Positions 33,527 to 53,419 are shown, counted from the stretch's first letter. The stretch: 64,000 nt of DNA from Hirudinaria manillensis (GCA_034509925.1 CM067529.1:7789501-7853500); one strand, 5' to 3'. The notes: generated by a model not told the origin, from the sequence alone. A program made the numbers and translations.

Positions 33527-36500
33527 CTGATTGCAAAATAAATACTATTTATGTTTTTATGATGATTAGATTTGTATTTAAAACAACTTGGCTCATGTTG
33601 ACCATTGCAAAAATTAAATTGGAATTGCATGAAACAGTAAAGGAATCATCTCCAAAACAAAAACATAATTGCACATCTGGCACATCGAAACTAAACCTTT
33701 GTGAGTATCTCTCGTTACGGAATGGATTTGATTATCAATCCTTTAATCAATAATTGGTAAATAATTCTACGGCGAATGGATTGTTCTATTTATTCCTTAA
33801 ATAATTCGTCGGAGCGACTTCTTGTTTATCGCAATACTTTATAGCAAAGTGAAAAACTATGACAAGCAAAAAATAATTTAAAAACACATGGAGCCATATT
33901 ATCTGGGTTTTTGGATTATAGTCTTCCACCGTGTTATTATATTTCCTCTCACAAATACCAGTTCTTGTTTATTACAGTTCCTAGACATTGCATCCATTCC
34001 TGAGTTCGTCTTTCTCTCGGCAATCAAAACTCCATCACCACTCAGCCACATAAGGAACAGCGCGTACTGGCTGCAAACTTTAGTTATATTCTTAATGTAA
34101 ATTATTTTCAATAAATTCACAATTAAGATATGTTGGATGTTGCTGTTGATTAATTATATTAATTATCGTTTCAATTTAATCTTACCTCATGTCACGTCGC
34201 TTGCTCTCTTTCGGCTTTCGTTCATGTTGACTAAAAGTGGAGTTAGAAATAAATTAATAAATCATAATAATAGTGAATGCTTAATAACCAATAGAATATC
34301 GTGGGTTTCAATCACACGCAAAAATGTTTTTTTTTTGCTGTTTCTTCATGGAGCGTCGTTCCTGCTTGAAGCCACTTGCATATGTTTGCGTGTTTTGTTT
34401 TCCAGGTGTTCTCAATATTCGTCAATCAGGCAGATCATAGGAATTAATTATAACAAATTAAAGGTGTCTAAGATGTCTTTAAAATGACTTCGTTCAATTA
34501 AGATGGACCGATAACTGGTGACGCAATTTTTAAAGTTTCTTTGCGTACTTGGTTTGGATAACTTTTAAGACGGGATGTTTACAAAAAAGTTGTGTTTCAA
34601 GATAAAATGTTACAAAAATGACTCTTGGTAACTGCCTTCGGTAATAAAATATTGATTTAATGTGCATTTCATTCTGAAAGAGTTCTTCCTTTAAAATAAT
34701 AAAAAATTCAATTTTAAAACTTCTTGATTTCGGAAGACAAAAATATCACATAATTACGAGTTCAGTTTAGAAATATTGGGAACTTTGAGTGGTATTTTCA
34801 AAATGTAGTTGTAATGAAACGTTTAAAAACCTTTCTCCCGAGCAAAATGCAGGAAAATTCAAGATCAAGTTGGTGACCAGGAGATAATCTGAGAGGTTCA
34901 TTTGGAGTTTTCAACGAGTTTTTAGTTCAAAGTGAATTAATGAATTATTAGATTTTGTAGTTTCGATTTTAGGAGCAGCGAATTTCATTCTCAAAGAAAT
35001 ATTTTTCCATTCATGGAAGCTTTGAAAGTTGTCGTCACAATATCAGTCTCGATAGCTTCGTATAATCCATTGTGCCAGTGATGCTTAGAATAAATGGATT
35101 TCTTTGGAGCACTGCTTTCTATATATAGGCTGGTAAGGCTTCTATATTCCTGGAAAGCTGAGTGGGAAGTTTTTTTTATGGGCAGAAAATAAATATTAAG
35201 ACGTTCTCAGCAAGGCTGGTAAGAAAATGTTCCACACTCACTGAAACAGTGCATTGGGTTCCTCGTTCAATTGAAATATGAGTTGGTCGATGAAAGTAAC
35301 AGTTGTTCTTAACTAATCAACTAAAGCCGCCCTACCTTTCGTTCGTAATTTGTCAACTTTCAGAATAATTTTTCATATTTTCCTGGAAAATAATTATTTT
35401 TTAACTTTACTTTCCTTTTTCTTTACAATTTCGGTTGAAGTATGCACAATGGTGTTCAATGTACATTGGTTTAGAATTTTAAATCTTCTAACAAATTAAT
35501 TGAATTTCTAATGTTATTTATATTTAAAATAACTCTATTTAAATAAACAGTTTTTTAAATGCATCAATCGGTTGCGAAAACACTGCTCTATCGACTACAT
35601 CAAGTTACATTCAATTATATGGCCCTTGACAAAATAAATTCATCGTTATATTTATTGCATAAGCATTTCGGAGCATTTAAATTATGACTTTTATAACGCC
35701 ATAATTGGCAATTATTATTCATATTTAGTGTTGGAAATCAATGGATAGATACATCCGCCAAACGACTAAAAACCCCCAGGGAGACTCGTAACGCGTACAG
35801 AACCTTTCGGCGACAATCCCCTTGGGACATTCCGTTGGTTCTCTGTCTGTGACAAAAGTTTTGAAAATGCTAATACCTGTGGAGTTCTTTTGGAGCGTTT
35901 TTACGAGAAACGCTTTTGAAGAGAAAGTACCAAGTTATATTTGAAGTTTTATAAAACGAATGAATTATTTCTGTTATTAAGATATTATAATAATGGTAAT
36001 AACAATAATTAGTCGGCAAAATGGAACAAATGCAAAAAGTAACAAAGTCCATAAGTCACAATTTTGTTTGAATTCGTAGTTGGGGTATTATAGATTTATA
36101 GAATTTTGACTAGTTGATTTCTGCGATCTTATATTTTTAAAATTAAGTTTGGTTAATTATTTTAATAGTTTTGTACACTAGTTGTGTTATTTCTGCGTTA
36201 ATTAATTTCTTGTCATGAAAATGACATTTTTTCTAGCGATTACAATCTAAATACATTAAGATTTACGAACAATTCACTAGGTTATAATGAAATTAAACAG
36301 ATGTTTTCTTCGACTTTCTACAAATATATTTTAGCGGCAACTTTTTTTTTTAAAGTACAAAACGAATGGTTCAAACGGTTTTCATTTTCAATTGATTCGG
36401 CAAAAGAAAGGTTGCGAAATAAGCCCAACTTTTGACTCAATAGACAGTTTTGGTTGAAGCGGTGGTCATTTTTGAAACAATGCTTTACTTGTAGCCATTC

Positions 36501-37899
36501 TGTTAAGCGTTGTGATAATTGAAAGCATTCAAATATAATTCCGGTGAGGTTTTATCAATTCAAGTTGTTTTACTGTTTCAAATGCGGTCCACATGCAAGT
36601 CATAACAAAGTTGAAATGAATAATCTAAGAAATCTTAAATATGATAGCAGTAAAGGTTTGACATTTTCCTCGGCCTTCAATCAAATATGAAATGAATTCC
36701 ATTTTCAAAGTAACTTTCACTTTCAGAAATCGTCAATAATTCACAGGACACATCAACCACTTGCAGAGGCAGCAGACATCCAGTAGGCCAGTCCAGTACA
36801 GCACGAAATAAGGAAGGAGCTCTATGTTCTAAAACTTTGTAGTCTAATATTTCTTCATTTGCATTATTTTATTTTACTTTTATGAAATAATTTATAAAGG
36901 AAATTTAACTCTACATGAAGTCAGGCGTTCTATGTCACAAACCCGATCAGTTTTGGTTCTTGACCAATTTGGTTGGGTGAGAGTTTTAAGAATGTTTTAA
37001 ATAAAATCTCCAAGAACTAAGGTAATTAATTTGTTAATTAACGCTTTAGTCTTATCTTTCTTTACATCGATTCAGACAAACACGAATGCCCAAAGACAAT
37101 CTCCTCGACACATCTTATCTGGCTAATTTTACAAACTCGTATCTTCTTTGATTAACGTTTAACGTTCAATTTGTGGCACACATTATCATTAATGTCATTG
37201 GCTAATGACGTTTCAAGAAAATCTTATCTCATCTAATTAATCAATCAATCAATTTCTAAAACTGTTGTCACTTTTAAGTAATGCTTTCACTTCAATGATT
37301 CCATATTTAATTTTTAATTGAAGGCTTTTCTTTATGTCTTTTAAAGTTTTCTTTAAGACTTAGATGTAATGGGTGAAGTGGTTTAGACAATATAGAATTC
37401 TCACAACATGCCTAACATGATGGAACAAAACATGCATTAAAAGTAAAAATACTCATATAATTTTTCAGTTCGTTACCAGGCAGTGTCTGTCGGCCATCAA
37501 AAACTGATAATGGCTTTCAAGTTGGCTTTTCCGTGATTTTCCGATCTCGATAGAAGCAATTTTCTGGAAAGAACCAGAATGCAATGTGAATGAAAACCCG
37601 GTGACGAATAGTGAAATACGTCATAACCGGATGCTCATTCGCAAGGCAATTCCAGCGGGTTATTTGCAGACAAATCTCAAAACATTCTAGAAAAACTCAC
37701 CGCAATGTTTTGCCTGTTTTTTCTGATTTCTGATTCTGTAAGTGATTGAGAAATCTTCGAACCGTTCCTAAACCGTTTTGATTACATTCTAGATTTAGGG
37801 GGAATCTACATCGCTTTGAAAGCTTTTTCCTATGAAATGTTGCAGACAAGAATTTCCACTAAAAGCTAGAAGGGCCGGGGATCCGAGAAATGATTAACC
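33527..37899. other. No supported gene; likely upstream intron of the channel
   Basis: AT-rich DNA. A minus-strand open segment 33953-34070 encodes a signal-peptide-like stretch (ALFLMWLSGDGVLIAE) between an AG acceptor and a GTGAGA donor, but its phase does not fit the next channel exon, so I did not join it. Nothing else stands out. Confidence 0.4.
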
Positions 37900-38830
37900 G
37901 CCGATATTTAAAACTTGACCAGAGCAGCTCAGAAGCGCTTCCTACCCTCCTTTCAACGACGTCGAGTCGAATGCAGACTCTCCTTAGTTTATAAATCGAA
38001 CAACCCCAAAAATGCCAGCGCATGCTCCCACTACCTACATGAACTACAGAGGCGAAATTATGTGCTGAACTTGTTCAACTATGGTCAGCATTCCATTCAC
38101 CAGTAGGCTACGGAGGAGCCAGCCAATCGCTGGTAGTTTCGTCGGTCACGTGCTCCAGGAACGATTCTCAATTGGTCGACCGTTTTATTCGGTCTCGTTA
38201 ATTCAACGGCCTTGATTAGGGCCCAAGGTACAGTGGGACGCGAACGTTCAGAAGGAATGTTACAGAGGATGAGAAATAGTTTAAGAGAGAAAGAGTGAGT
38301 GCCGCTGACAATTTCATACCGACGCATCGACTGCCATAATAACACGATAACTAATAATTCCTAAATGCATCTGGTGTTCTTGGAACGTGGATCTCTGCCT
38401 CGACACAACTACGAGGTTAGACGTGGTTCCTGGGCAATTGGACGACTATTAACGTTCAACGGAAGCAGCAGTTTTTCCATCAGTCACGAACTACGTCTGC
38501 ATAGTTCAATTCCTTTCGAAACAGTCGCACAAGCGAACAAATCTCATGTACAGCAGGCTCCACGCCGCACGTCACCCTACGTGCATGCAGCTAGTGTGCA
38601 CACAAACCTTGCACGCTCTATCCTTTGTACAAGCCTTGGCCTCATCTACGAGATAGACGTACGTAGCACAACCACTACGCACACAAATCCACAGAAAACT
38701 CACCCCACAAGCAGAGCATCCGATTTTCGTGTGGTTTTGGCGCGAATCTCCGATTCGTTGGTAACCAACGTTGGGAAAGTAGCATTTAATCTGATAACTT
38801 GGACTGGAAAAGACAAGAATCAATAGCATT
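37900..38830. other. Locally GC- and CpG-richer block, possible promoter/first exon
   Basis: Over about 900 bp base composition rises to near 45-50% G+C, with frequent CG dinucleotides, unlike the AT-rich DNA on both sides. Open frames exist on both strands (153 codons plus at 38365-38826, 85 codons minus at 38572-38829), but none resembles a known protein, and they overlap each other. A CCAAT is present near 38133. It could be the 5' region of the minus-strand channel gene or an old repeat. Confidence 0.35.
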
Positions 38831-41800
38831 GGAAGACATCGCTGCTTCGACTATGTGACTACTGATACTCCGAAGAACATATATGTAACCATAATGCCTT
38901 GGCTAGTACTTCTTTATATTATATTGTATTATATGTGATTTATTTATCATAAGCGATAAGGCACTTGTGACAGTATCAATTTAAGGGAATTGAGATACAG
39001 GATATCGCCTCAAATCTCTGAGCACTTTGTTTGCTAAAGTTGTTTGGCACTCAATGGATTTGTGCTTAAGGGCAGGGTCGATAATTTCTCTGCCATTCCG
39101 CTTCAGCTCGAGAGAACCTTCTCGAAACGGACTTCACAAAGCAGAGAATGCTCTGCAAGTTCAGTCAGCCAATAACTTGTGAGCACGTACTCCTCTGAAT
39201 ATTCATTAACTGAACAAATGGACCTCAGAGGATCTCACACTGACACCCGTGAATCAGCAAAGGAATTAAATTTAGGCCCAAATTGTTTCAAACGCAGTGC
39301 ATTTCGTCCTGCGTTCGCTCAATTCCATCCTCTTCATAAAACATTCATAATTAAATGTCCATAAGTTTTATATATTATGTAACCAATATCCATTAGTGGT
39401 CTGCGGAAGTTGCTTATGCAGTTGCTACTTCTATAAATAAATTGGTCGGACATCAATTTGAAATATAAAGAAGCTACTCTAATTCAATCCGAGAAACTCG
39501 TTTTTGATTTCAGTCTTGGTCTAATTTGGTCTGTAAGCAAAAAGTGGCAGGGTTTTCGAAGATGAAATAAGTAATTATAAACGATACACTCGTTCTCTGG
39601 CCATTGAATTGAGGAGCGAATTTCAACTCTTCGAATATCACGTCTCAGGATGTTTCAACTTGGATCAACCAACATCCGTTGCACCTTGGTCGCAGTACTT
39701 CGGTTCATATTGAATGCATTCCATCAAAGCTACCTCAAGATAGCCTAAATTCGAAATCGCTTGTAGGAAGTCAGCAAATGGACCTAAGTACTGCTGGGTA
39801 CAAAGGATTTACTATTTTCGGTGTCATGACGAAAGTCAATGAGATTATGGCTTTATCGAGAATTAAAATTTGACGCATTTCTAGTGGAGCTGAAGATTGT
39901 AAATAAGGCATAATTTTTCTGACCAGTTTCTGGCTTTAATAAATAATTAATGACTGGAAAACCAGATTTTCAAGAACTCCGAAATCAATGAACATCCCAG
40001 ATTAATTCAAATTTAAATTATTATTATTATTAAATGTTGTAATTATTATCCTCCAATCGATCTCAAGTGCTTGATAAATTCTTAATAAATTCATTAATAA
40101 ATTTTTAAGAAAGGTTCTATTAATTCACTTACATTAAATTAACATTATAATTATTTTTTTTATTTACAAGAAAATTATATACATGTCGTATTAACGTACT
40201 GATTTGGATGAGTAATATGCATGAGTAAACACTGACGTATTTGCTCCAACAGAGACAATGGTTGAACGTTGCTTGATTCGCAGAAGTTGCAACTTTTGAG
40301 TATCACATGCTGATGACTTTTTTTGCTGAGTTCATCAAAAGGACATCGGCATTAATTGCTCATAGTGAATGATTTTATGTTAAAATCATCGGAAATGTGA
40401 ATCCCTAATTCTCTGCTTAATGGTATTCATCAAAATCTGACATATCGAGATTGTAAGTGTTTAACATCGGTGCCCATGTTGATTGATTCAATACCTTGGA
40501 CGATGCTTGCCCATTTCAAAATCATAGTATGCAACCGAATGCAACCGCTTAGTTGATAATTTTATTTGTATGTAGTCGCTCGATTTCACATTTCAAAAGC
40601 TTGCCAATATATCAATATCTTTATCAATAATAAATTTCACTTCATGACAACGTTGCGACAGTTCGAGACGTTTAAATTGTGATAAATTATGTCAAATCCC
40701 GACGACATATTGTTGCCTTTTCCAAACAGCTAATGCTAATCGACTGAATGTTTTAAGATATTCCATATTGTTAAATAATGCTTATAATGTTACTAAATAT
40801 CGCCAAATACTGTTAAATATTATTGAATACTCTTTATAATGAGACTGTAAACCCTGACAAATTAGATGCACTTCAATAGGTCCATTCTAATGCGAAACTA
40901 AAATCTTTGCATATAAAATTTTACACAAAAAAAAGCAAAATTAATATATAATATCTGTTGCCAGAAGGGATTTCAATCCCGCTAGATGTCAATTTAAATC
41001 GGTCACAGAGATTTTTAAATTCAAGGAAAAATTACATTGAAAATGTGGAAATTAAATGAATTATTCCAAATTCGGCAATTAAGAATTAATAAAAACTAAT
41101 CTTTTTTAGACCAAAGCAATCACTTAACTTCAGAATGTAAAATGCTACTCTAGTAACCTCGACATACCACCCCTAAAACTATTCACTGTCCCTTGTAATA
41201 TTTGCTTACTTTGTGGGTACAATTTGATGTAATGCCTTTAAATTTTTTTAGTTTCAAATGGATTTCGATTCTTGAGATTCTGAGAAGGTGAGATAAATGC
41301 CTCAGGGATAAACGCATTTGTGAGCAAAATTTGAATATTGTCATTTTCATGCAAAATCAATTCCACTTAGTTTACTTCAGTAACCTTAGTCGGAAAAAAT
41401 GTTGTCACCACAAAACAAAAATAGTGACAAATTAGGCAGGATGTAAATTGTTCATAAAAGAATTGATCGCTGCATTTTTGTCCTGATTAAAGTTAAATTT
41501 AAAAAAATTTGGTAACAATTAAATAATAAAGTAAATTTATGGTCTATTTTAAAAGATTATACAGGTCATTATTGCCGAAAGCAAAATATTAATGCATGAA
41601 GCGGTGCTATCGACCAATTGTCATCAAAGGAATGAGTGTTTAGTTACCGGATCTGAATTCTTCGCTCATTGCCTTGTTTATCTTCTTTTGAAATGCACCA
41701 CAGAGACAAACTCTGAAGATGTTCTATGGACCATTATAAACTTAAACATTTTATGTGCTGTCACATTATATTGACTGTTATATTGTCTGGAAAATTAAGT

Positions 41801-44800
41801 ACGAATACCTGCAGACGTTACCTGATTTAGAGGGGCAAATATTGGAACGAAGACCGGGAGATACAGTTTTTGTCCCCAAGATCCGCTAGTGATACATAAT
41901 GGTAGGAAGGAAGAAAGAAAGAAAGAATATTTATAAAAGTATTACAGGTCATTCAACAAACTAAACGTTAATTCATAAAATTTTAGTACTAGATAGAATG
42001 ACTGTTGAAATTATTCTTTGAAGTCGATGACAACTGTTTCAATTTACGTCCATTTTACAACTCAGAAAATATCATGTTGGAATGAGAAAGGAAATATATT
42101 CCGTCAGACGTGGTGACAGCACGTTTGTTTAAACTTTAGCAGACAGAAACAAAATCGAAGCATTTTCATTTTTCCTCGTACAAATAAGAATCAAGTATTT
42201 TTCAACAGCACGTGCAAATTATACCAGATAAGTTATTCATAGTTTGTTTAATAGGGGCTTTCCCTACTCAATATTTTTACGCGGATTTTAATTCGCGTTA
42301 GTAAAATGTTTAAATTACAGCCAGCTCCAATCATTTAATAAGCATTTTCTCAGCTTAATTCCAATCGATCAAGTATGCACACCATTTTGACCACCATTGA
42401 AGATAATGATGAACTTCCCGTCATTGTGAAAATATTTCCTCATATGATTTTAGCGTGATTTGCGGCACGAATACATCGCGCAAATTCTATGGTAGAGAAC
42501 AATTAGTTGGTTTAATTTAAAAAATGAAATAAAAATTTATTTGAAGAACTTTGAAAAACTTTGTAGTAATTTTAAGAAATTAATATTCGAATAATTAAAG
42601 ATTTGGCCAATGATTATATTTATTAAAACCTTGAGGCTTCAACTGAGAATCAAACGGCTGTAGACTGTTTTTAACTCTTATGAAAAGAGAGGCATTGTTT
42701 TAGTCTAAACTCCAATGCAGGATATTTATTGCCCATTACATGTCATTTAGAAAGATAAAACTTCCAGAATATTAAATGTCGTTCATTAATTTCAAGATTT
42801 CATTTATTAATAAATTACTGTAAAGAATAGATTATTGAGGCGACCACTATGCAACATACCTCACTCGCCAGGTGACAATCTTTAAAATCCACATGAAATC
42901 AGGTAATAAAAGCGAATATTTAAATTTTTAATCATTTTTAATGAGAACCAACTCCAAGATCTGTGCACTGGATGGTCTCCTCTTTTAACGCTTTTCTGAG
43001 TGTTATTAGGTGATTAGTAGGATCCATTCCGAGAAAAAATATTTCGCGATGAACATTCGTCGTGAATGTGGGAGACGTGCCGAGATATTCGCACGAAACA
43101 ATGACACGTATGATTTTGAGGATAAAATATTACGTAAAGATTAATTTGAATTACAAGACCTCTGAGAAGCAGGGACAGCAATTGACAGCTTCTCCCAGAG
43201 AGGAAAATAAATCCTCCGTAAGCCTGATATTTTTTTTGTCATTAGAAGTCAGAGGGCGGCAGTATCCATCCATGGGGATAGCCATTCAGGGGTGTAGTAA
43301 GGAGTTGCCCTACTCTGCCCCAAACTATGAGGGCATTATTCTTCGCTCGCCTTACGATTTGTCAAAACTGTGTCAAAATCGTTATGTATTAATTATTCTC
43401 AATTGTTTTATGAGATTCTATTGAAGGACGCCTATCAACTAATTTTTGTTTTGGGTTTTTTAATGACTCGCACATTCATCCGTCGTCTGAAGGAGGATAT
43501 CTGGAATATCTAAAAAAATCAGACGTAAATTACCAATTCTTAATCAAATTACATCGCGTTTCATAATTTTGGCCCAGGTCCAAAAATTACAACTTCTTCA
43601 GCTATCTTCAAAACTACCGTTTCGATTTTACCAAAATGTAGTTCAAATAGTTTACAAGATTGTAATTAATTTCTAATGAAATTTTAAAAAATTTGAATAT
43701 TAATGAGTTTGAGTCGATAAATGCTTTGATGTTGTTTCCCGGGGTTTTTTTTACTTCGGAGGGGTCTTCCTGGGGAGAAAATAACTTTATTACAGCGTTG
43801 ACAAAAACTTATTAACATAATGTAATTAATGACAATGTCATTATAGACTCTAGAATGTAGAGTCGTGCATGGCTTTACGTCTCAGTGACAGAGCGAGAAC
43901 GTTCTGCTGGGGCCACAGATTGCTTCACTTGTCTGCAGGAGGTGATTTTACAGAAGTGTAAGTGGGAAGTAAATAGGAAATGATAAATTTAGTAATCATT
44001 TATGCTCATCCCTCATGACTCACGTGTCCAAATATTTAAATATATTCCTTGAAAAGATGTCTCCTTACAATGCGCTTTAATTTGACTCCAGTACTTTGTA
44101 ATTAGGTTTGGAAATAATCAATGTTCTCGATGACATCGCAGCATGGAGCAGGAACTTAGTTTCATGATCCGATTGCAGGAAATATGTGCATGAAATAGAT
44201 TAACAACGACTGCAACGGTTGGCAGGTTGTTTCCATAAATTTAACAGCTAATTTAACTAGCTTTGGTAGTATTACACTTTGAGGTTGATAAAGAAAATTT
44301 GAATACCTAATCGAGAACTCCCAAAAGTTAGCGGTGATATGGGATGAGCGAAACTATACATATAGTGTTACTCGGCAGGTCTAAGGAGTGATCCACACGG
44401 GGTAGGAGAAAGGTTTTCTATATTTTTTAAATATTGCTCAAAATTTGGATGCTTAACCCTTAATGCCTAGGTAGCGTAGCTAAGGTCTTACAAAAAGGAT
44501 AAACGAGACCATATTAAAACTGACGAAGCAATTGGTGATTAACTATTAATGCACAGCGTGGATATAATTTTATTATAAATATGTGAGTGTTTGTTTATTT
44601 TTACAATTTTCTCAATCTATTTTTATTCTGGAAATTAAATTTGACCTGATCCACATCAGAAATACTCATGTGATTCTTGATTGGTTAGCTGACTACTTCC
44701 ACGTTTAGACATTAAGCGATCGTATGGAATAATAGTTGTATGCTGGTTACAAAAGGGTTTTCGGTGGAATGCGTAATTGCGCGAACACTACAAAAAAAAC

Positions 44801-45288
44801 AACTGCAACTCAGCTCTCACGCAAGCGCGTGGTAAAAACAAACCACTTCTAACAAACTTTTTTTATATAAGAAATTCCACAGGTGGTAGACAATGACATG
44901 TTAAAATGTCAAAATAAGGGCTGCCCTTTTTTCTTAATTCTTTAGGACAATTGCTTAACAAGTACAAGCAACTATGGTGTAGCAGTGAGCTATTGATGCA
45001 AATCTCGCCAGAAATGACTAACCCTAACATTCGAAAACTTGTATTCCAATAAAAAAAAGACACTGCAAAGCTTTAATTGAAATACTATTTTACATATTCA
45101 CTGAAAAATGTCTCATTTGTTAGACTTAGAAGGACAAAAACAACATCCGTATGAGAATATCCATAATCTATGCAGCCTGTTGACTGTTGAGTTGACTGAT
45201 CATCATGAAAAAGGCAAGGGAAATAGTCAAAGAACCAATTTATATACATATATCCATTGAGCAAATCTGCAAAAACCTAACGAAATCC
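38831..45288. other. Gene-poor AT-rich stretch
   Basis: I find no exon series, RNA gene or full transposon here. Small items: a GAAA/GGAA microsatellite at about 41904-41928 and a perfect hairpin (GGGATT, TC, AATCCC in plus orientation) near 40970 with a relative at about 7384. The right end near 45072 holds a minus-strand ATTAAA that may serve PEX13. Confidence 0.5.
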
Positions 45289-47036
45289 TTAATTCAGTCT
45301 CTTGTCATCATATTTCCCTTTCAAGTCTCGATCACAAATATTAGAATGTGAACCAGCATTTGCCTTGCTTTTTTCAATTTGTGTAGAAACTTGGCCATCT
45401 TTCCTTCCAATGACTTTCACATAACTTTGGGGAACAAGACCAGTTCTTCCATCACCTGGAGACACCAAGGCCCATCCTCTAATAGGAGGCTGCAGGTCTG
45501 AAATCAAATCAGTTTTAGAATATTTTTATTTTTGGAATAACATTACATAATCAAGCATACAAGATAAAATAAGATCATCTTTGTAACATATTTCATGTGA
45601 AGCCAAGTAATACACAAAATTCTTCAACAAATGCATAATCTCAATCAGCAAATTTTTAATCTGGGAAACGAGTCTACCTTTAGGTGCGATATAAAGTTTT
45701 GTTCCCTTCACTAAAGACAGTTCATCACTTCTTTGAGCATTAAAGTCATATTCCACAACACCTTTGTAGTGCTCACCAAGACCATTTTGCCAATCACCTC
45801 TTTCTATATAAGGATATATAAAAAGACAGAAAAATGTTTACTTTTACCACGATTCATACAGAACATTCTATTATAAAATCATAAGCATACTTGTTAATGA
45901 TGTATTAAACAATATTATTGACTAAAATATAAGCACATTTGAAAACCAACAAATTCAGAACAAAAAATAATATACAGTAAACTTTGATAGGAAAATTAAC
46001 AAATTAAATAATGTTTATTACACACCTTGATTTCTTTTTATAGATGAGGCAAGCTTCCATAACATCCATGGAGCCCCAAGAACAACAATAAAAAACAGAA
46101 AAACTGGCAGATTTGCAAAGACCGGCACTTCTTGAACTGGTGAGCTGCCAGTTTTCAGCACAATATTTTCAGATTCTTCCCAAAGTTGTTCATTCTTTGC
46201 ATGTGATTTCCCAAATCTCACTAGTCTGACAAATAGTTTGAGTTTTCTTAAGAACCATTTGAGAAGACGAATTACACTGATGGCAGAGAAAATTTGGGAC
46301 ATGTGGATTTGCATTCGTGAGAAGTGATCAATGACCCCTAAGATGGCTCTGAAGGAATTTGACACAGCCTAGAATGAACATTTAGCAAAATATTTAAATC
46401 ACCTTAATAATTAGAAGTAGTTAATAGAGCAAAACTTTCTAAATGGAAACATGTAGTAACATGATTGGTGACAAAATGTTATTATTTGCAGGATCTAACA
46501 TTTACAATTAATTAATTGCAAAATAGAAAGACATAAACATTTCTAATGTACACTACCTGCAGTGTCGATTCCATCATCATTGAAATAGAACTGAATGTCC
46601 TCACAAATGATTCAACTGATTGAAATGCTTGCCTGGTTGATTCTTCAGCCTGCTGCATGACCATACTCCCTCCAAATGAATTATGGAACCCCGAGTAACC
46701 ATTCAGATCCCCAAAATGGTAATTTGAAAAATAGCCCATATTTCCGTATCCATTGTTATAAGGGATGGCGGAATAATATGTGCCTTGCGGCAATATGGCA
46801 TTCGAAGGTCTGGGTGGAATGGGAGGTCTAGTTTGGCTCACATGCCCTTCAGCTGAACTTAAATTTCCTTGTGTGGGGCCACTAAATTTTATAACAGAGT
46901 CGTCTTATAATGCACTAAATATTGATAAGCTCAAAAACTGGTCCAACCTTGACATTTGAGTAAGAAAATTACAGTCAGAAGCGATATTCTGTTGATTAAC
47001 ACAAACTTTCCCCCAAGGCTCCGCAGTCCCTGCCAT
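45289..47036 (-). CDS. PEX13: Peroxisomal membrane protein PEX13, 5 exons
   Basis: Exons: 47036-46948, 46881-46557, 46368-46026, 45803-45678, 45497-45289, 363 aa; human PEX13 is 403. PEX13 is part of the peroxisomal docking complex that receives PEX5-cargo and PEX7 (family knowledge). N-terminus: Pro-rich PPIPPRPS, then a Tyr/Gly/Asn-rich stretch. The conserved core QQAEESTRQAFQSVESFVR through SMMMEST and SNSFRAILGVIDHFSR matches PEX13 closely. A hydrophobic segment (LPVFLFFIVVLGAPWMLW) precedes a C-terminal SH3 domain (VVEYDFNAQRSDELSLVKG, RGWALVS, TGLVPQSYVKVI), which is split by an intron. The start was chosen because the 30-residue first exon joins in phase 2. The gene is head-to-head with VPS4, with 1,154 bp between start codons. 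Confidence 0.93.
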
Positions 47037-48190
47037 GATGCACCTATTTTTTGATTCATAAACTTTGATCGCTGTCTTCACTTTTAGTTACAGCTGATAC
47101 AAAGGTACTTTTAATCGATTATGTAATAAATACATAATATTAACAACTTTTTTAAATTTTAATTAAAACATTTTTCTGTAATTTGATCACAAAACAAATA
47201 TTTAACATTTTTGCTTTATTTTCTCTTTAAAGTGAAACCAGAGCTGAGAAAGAGCATGTTAATGTTCAATTCAAAAGACGTCTTTAAAGTTCCTCTATTT
47301 TAATATATAACTTTTGGGATCGATAAATATAACGCTTATTTGGTGAACAATATATAAAATTTGAAATAGGTTTTCTCTTATCCATGATGTAACATGGAAA
47401 ACTGAAACGATAGGTCAGCAACACCGTAGGATTCGTGGGAAGATTTTACCTTTAAATTTAAGGGCTATCATGCATTTTTTTCTTCAACTCCAAAGAGAAG
47501 CCTAATATCGCTGATCCATAGGTTCTGCCAAATGTTTCTACTTTTCCCCACCTAACTAAAATATTCTGTATCTGCTGCTGGACAATGTATCTATAGATTG
47601 TTAACAGAAGCAGTTCATAACAATCACGATTTTTACTATTTTCTATAATATAATGGGTCTGAAATAGTTAAGGAAACATAAGCTCCCTGAATGTGATGCG
47701 CGATGCACACAGATTCCATTTATATGAACTAGAAACGCCATACATTTATATACAAATATGAAAATGAAAGTAATTGTACCATAACACGAGAACCATTGCA
47801 TAAATGAATATTTTTGTCATCAAATTTTGATGTTAAGATGATTAAGACTATTTATTATTTATCGAATTGGAACGTACATTCGTGTGAATGTAATTTCGTA
47901 AACAAAAAAGTTTCACACAATTACAGTTGAATGATCTGGACTCAATATGTCAGAATAAGATTAAATTTTATTCTTAATAATTTATTTTTGTTTTATAATT
48001 TCAATTTTATTATGTCTAATACTGTTAATTTTTTTGTACGCTATTATTTCTAGTTGTTCGTGGAATTCATTTTTGTTTGGCTCTTGACACTACTTGGATT
48101 GATCGTAATCTGGTATACACTGCAATACTCACTGAAATCATTGTACGTATTGAGATAGTTTTGTCGAAAACATTCACCTTGAAAATTTTT
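47037..48190. other. Divergent intergenic region between PEX13 and VPS4
   Basis: The only space for the promoters and 5' UTRs of both genes. AT-rich; no clear core-promoter motif was seen. Confidence 0.5.
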
Positions 48191-53047
<4,857 letters not shown>

Positions 53048-53105
53048 CACCATTCACCATACTTTAAATGTTTGGTAGTTGACACTTCGAGTTGATAATT
53101 TTTTC

Positions 53106-53111
53106 AATAAA
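53106..53111 (+). promoter_or_regulatory. Polyadenylation signal of VPS4
   Basis: AATAAA 59 nt after the VPS4 stop codon. Confidence 0.7.
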
Positions 53112-53419
53112 CATCTTTCTCTGAATTTATTTAAAATGTTGACATCAATAAAATGTAATTAAACCAAGTGATTGTTGGCTAATATTATCTCCATAATGTT
53201 TTTTAGTGAATTATTTTATACTAGAGGTGCATTCTGATTAATTTTATAAGAAAGAAATTTTCTAATATGTTTATTTTTACAATTTCACAATGCTTGAGGG
53301 TTACGATATTTTTAAGCTTTTTCATGTCCATGGCATGATGACAGCATTTTCTTAAAAACGTTGACTAATGCGTGGCATGGAAATACCACAAAATTAAATG
53401 TTGAAATCTAGAAATGGGA

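Noticed and set aside
33953-34070. Candidate signal-peptide exon for the chloride channel
   Set aside because: It is hydrophobic and flanked by splice-like sites, but ends in phase 0 whereas the next channel exon needs phase 2.
35052-35064. Sequence resembling one loxP arm
   Set aside because: A 12 of 13 match to a single arm with no second inverted arm; chance similarity in AT-rich DNA.
45526-45756. Open frame containing part of the PEX13 SH3 domain
   Set aside because: It is the fourth PEX13 exon reading on into its intron.
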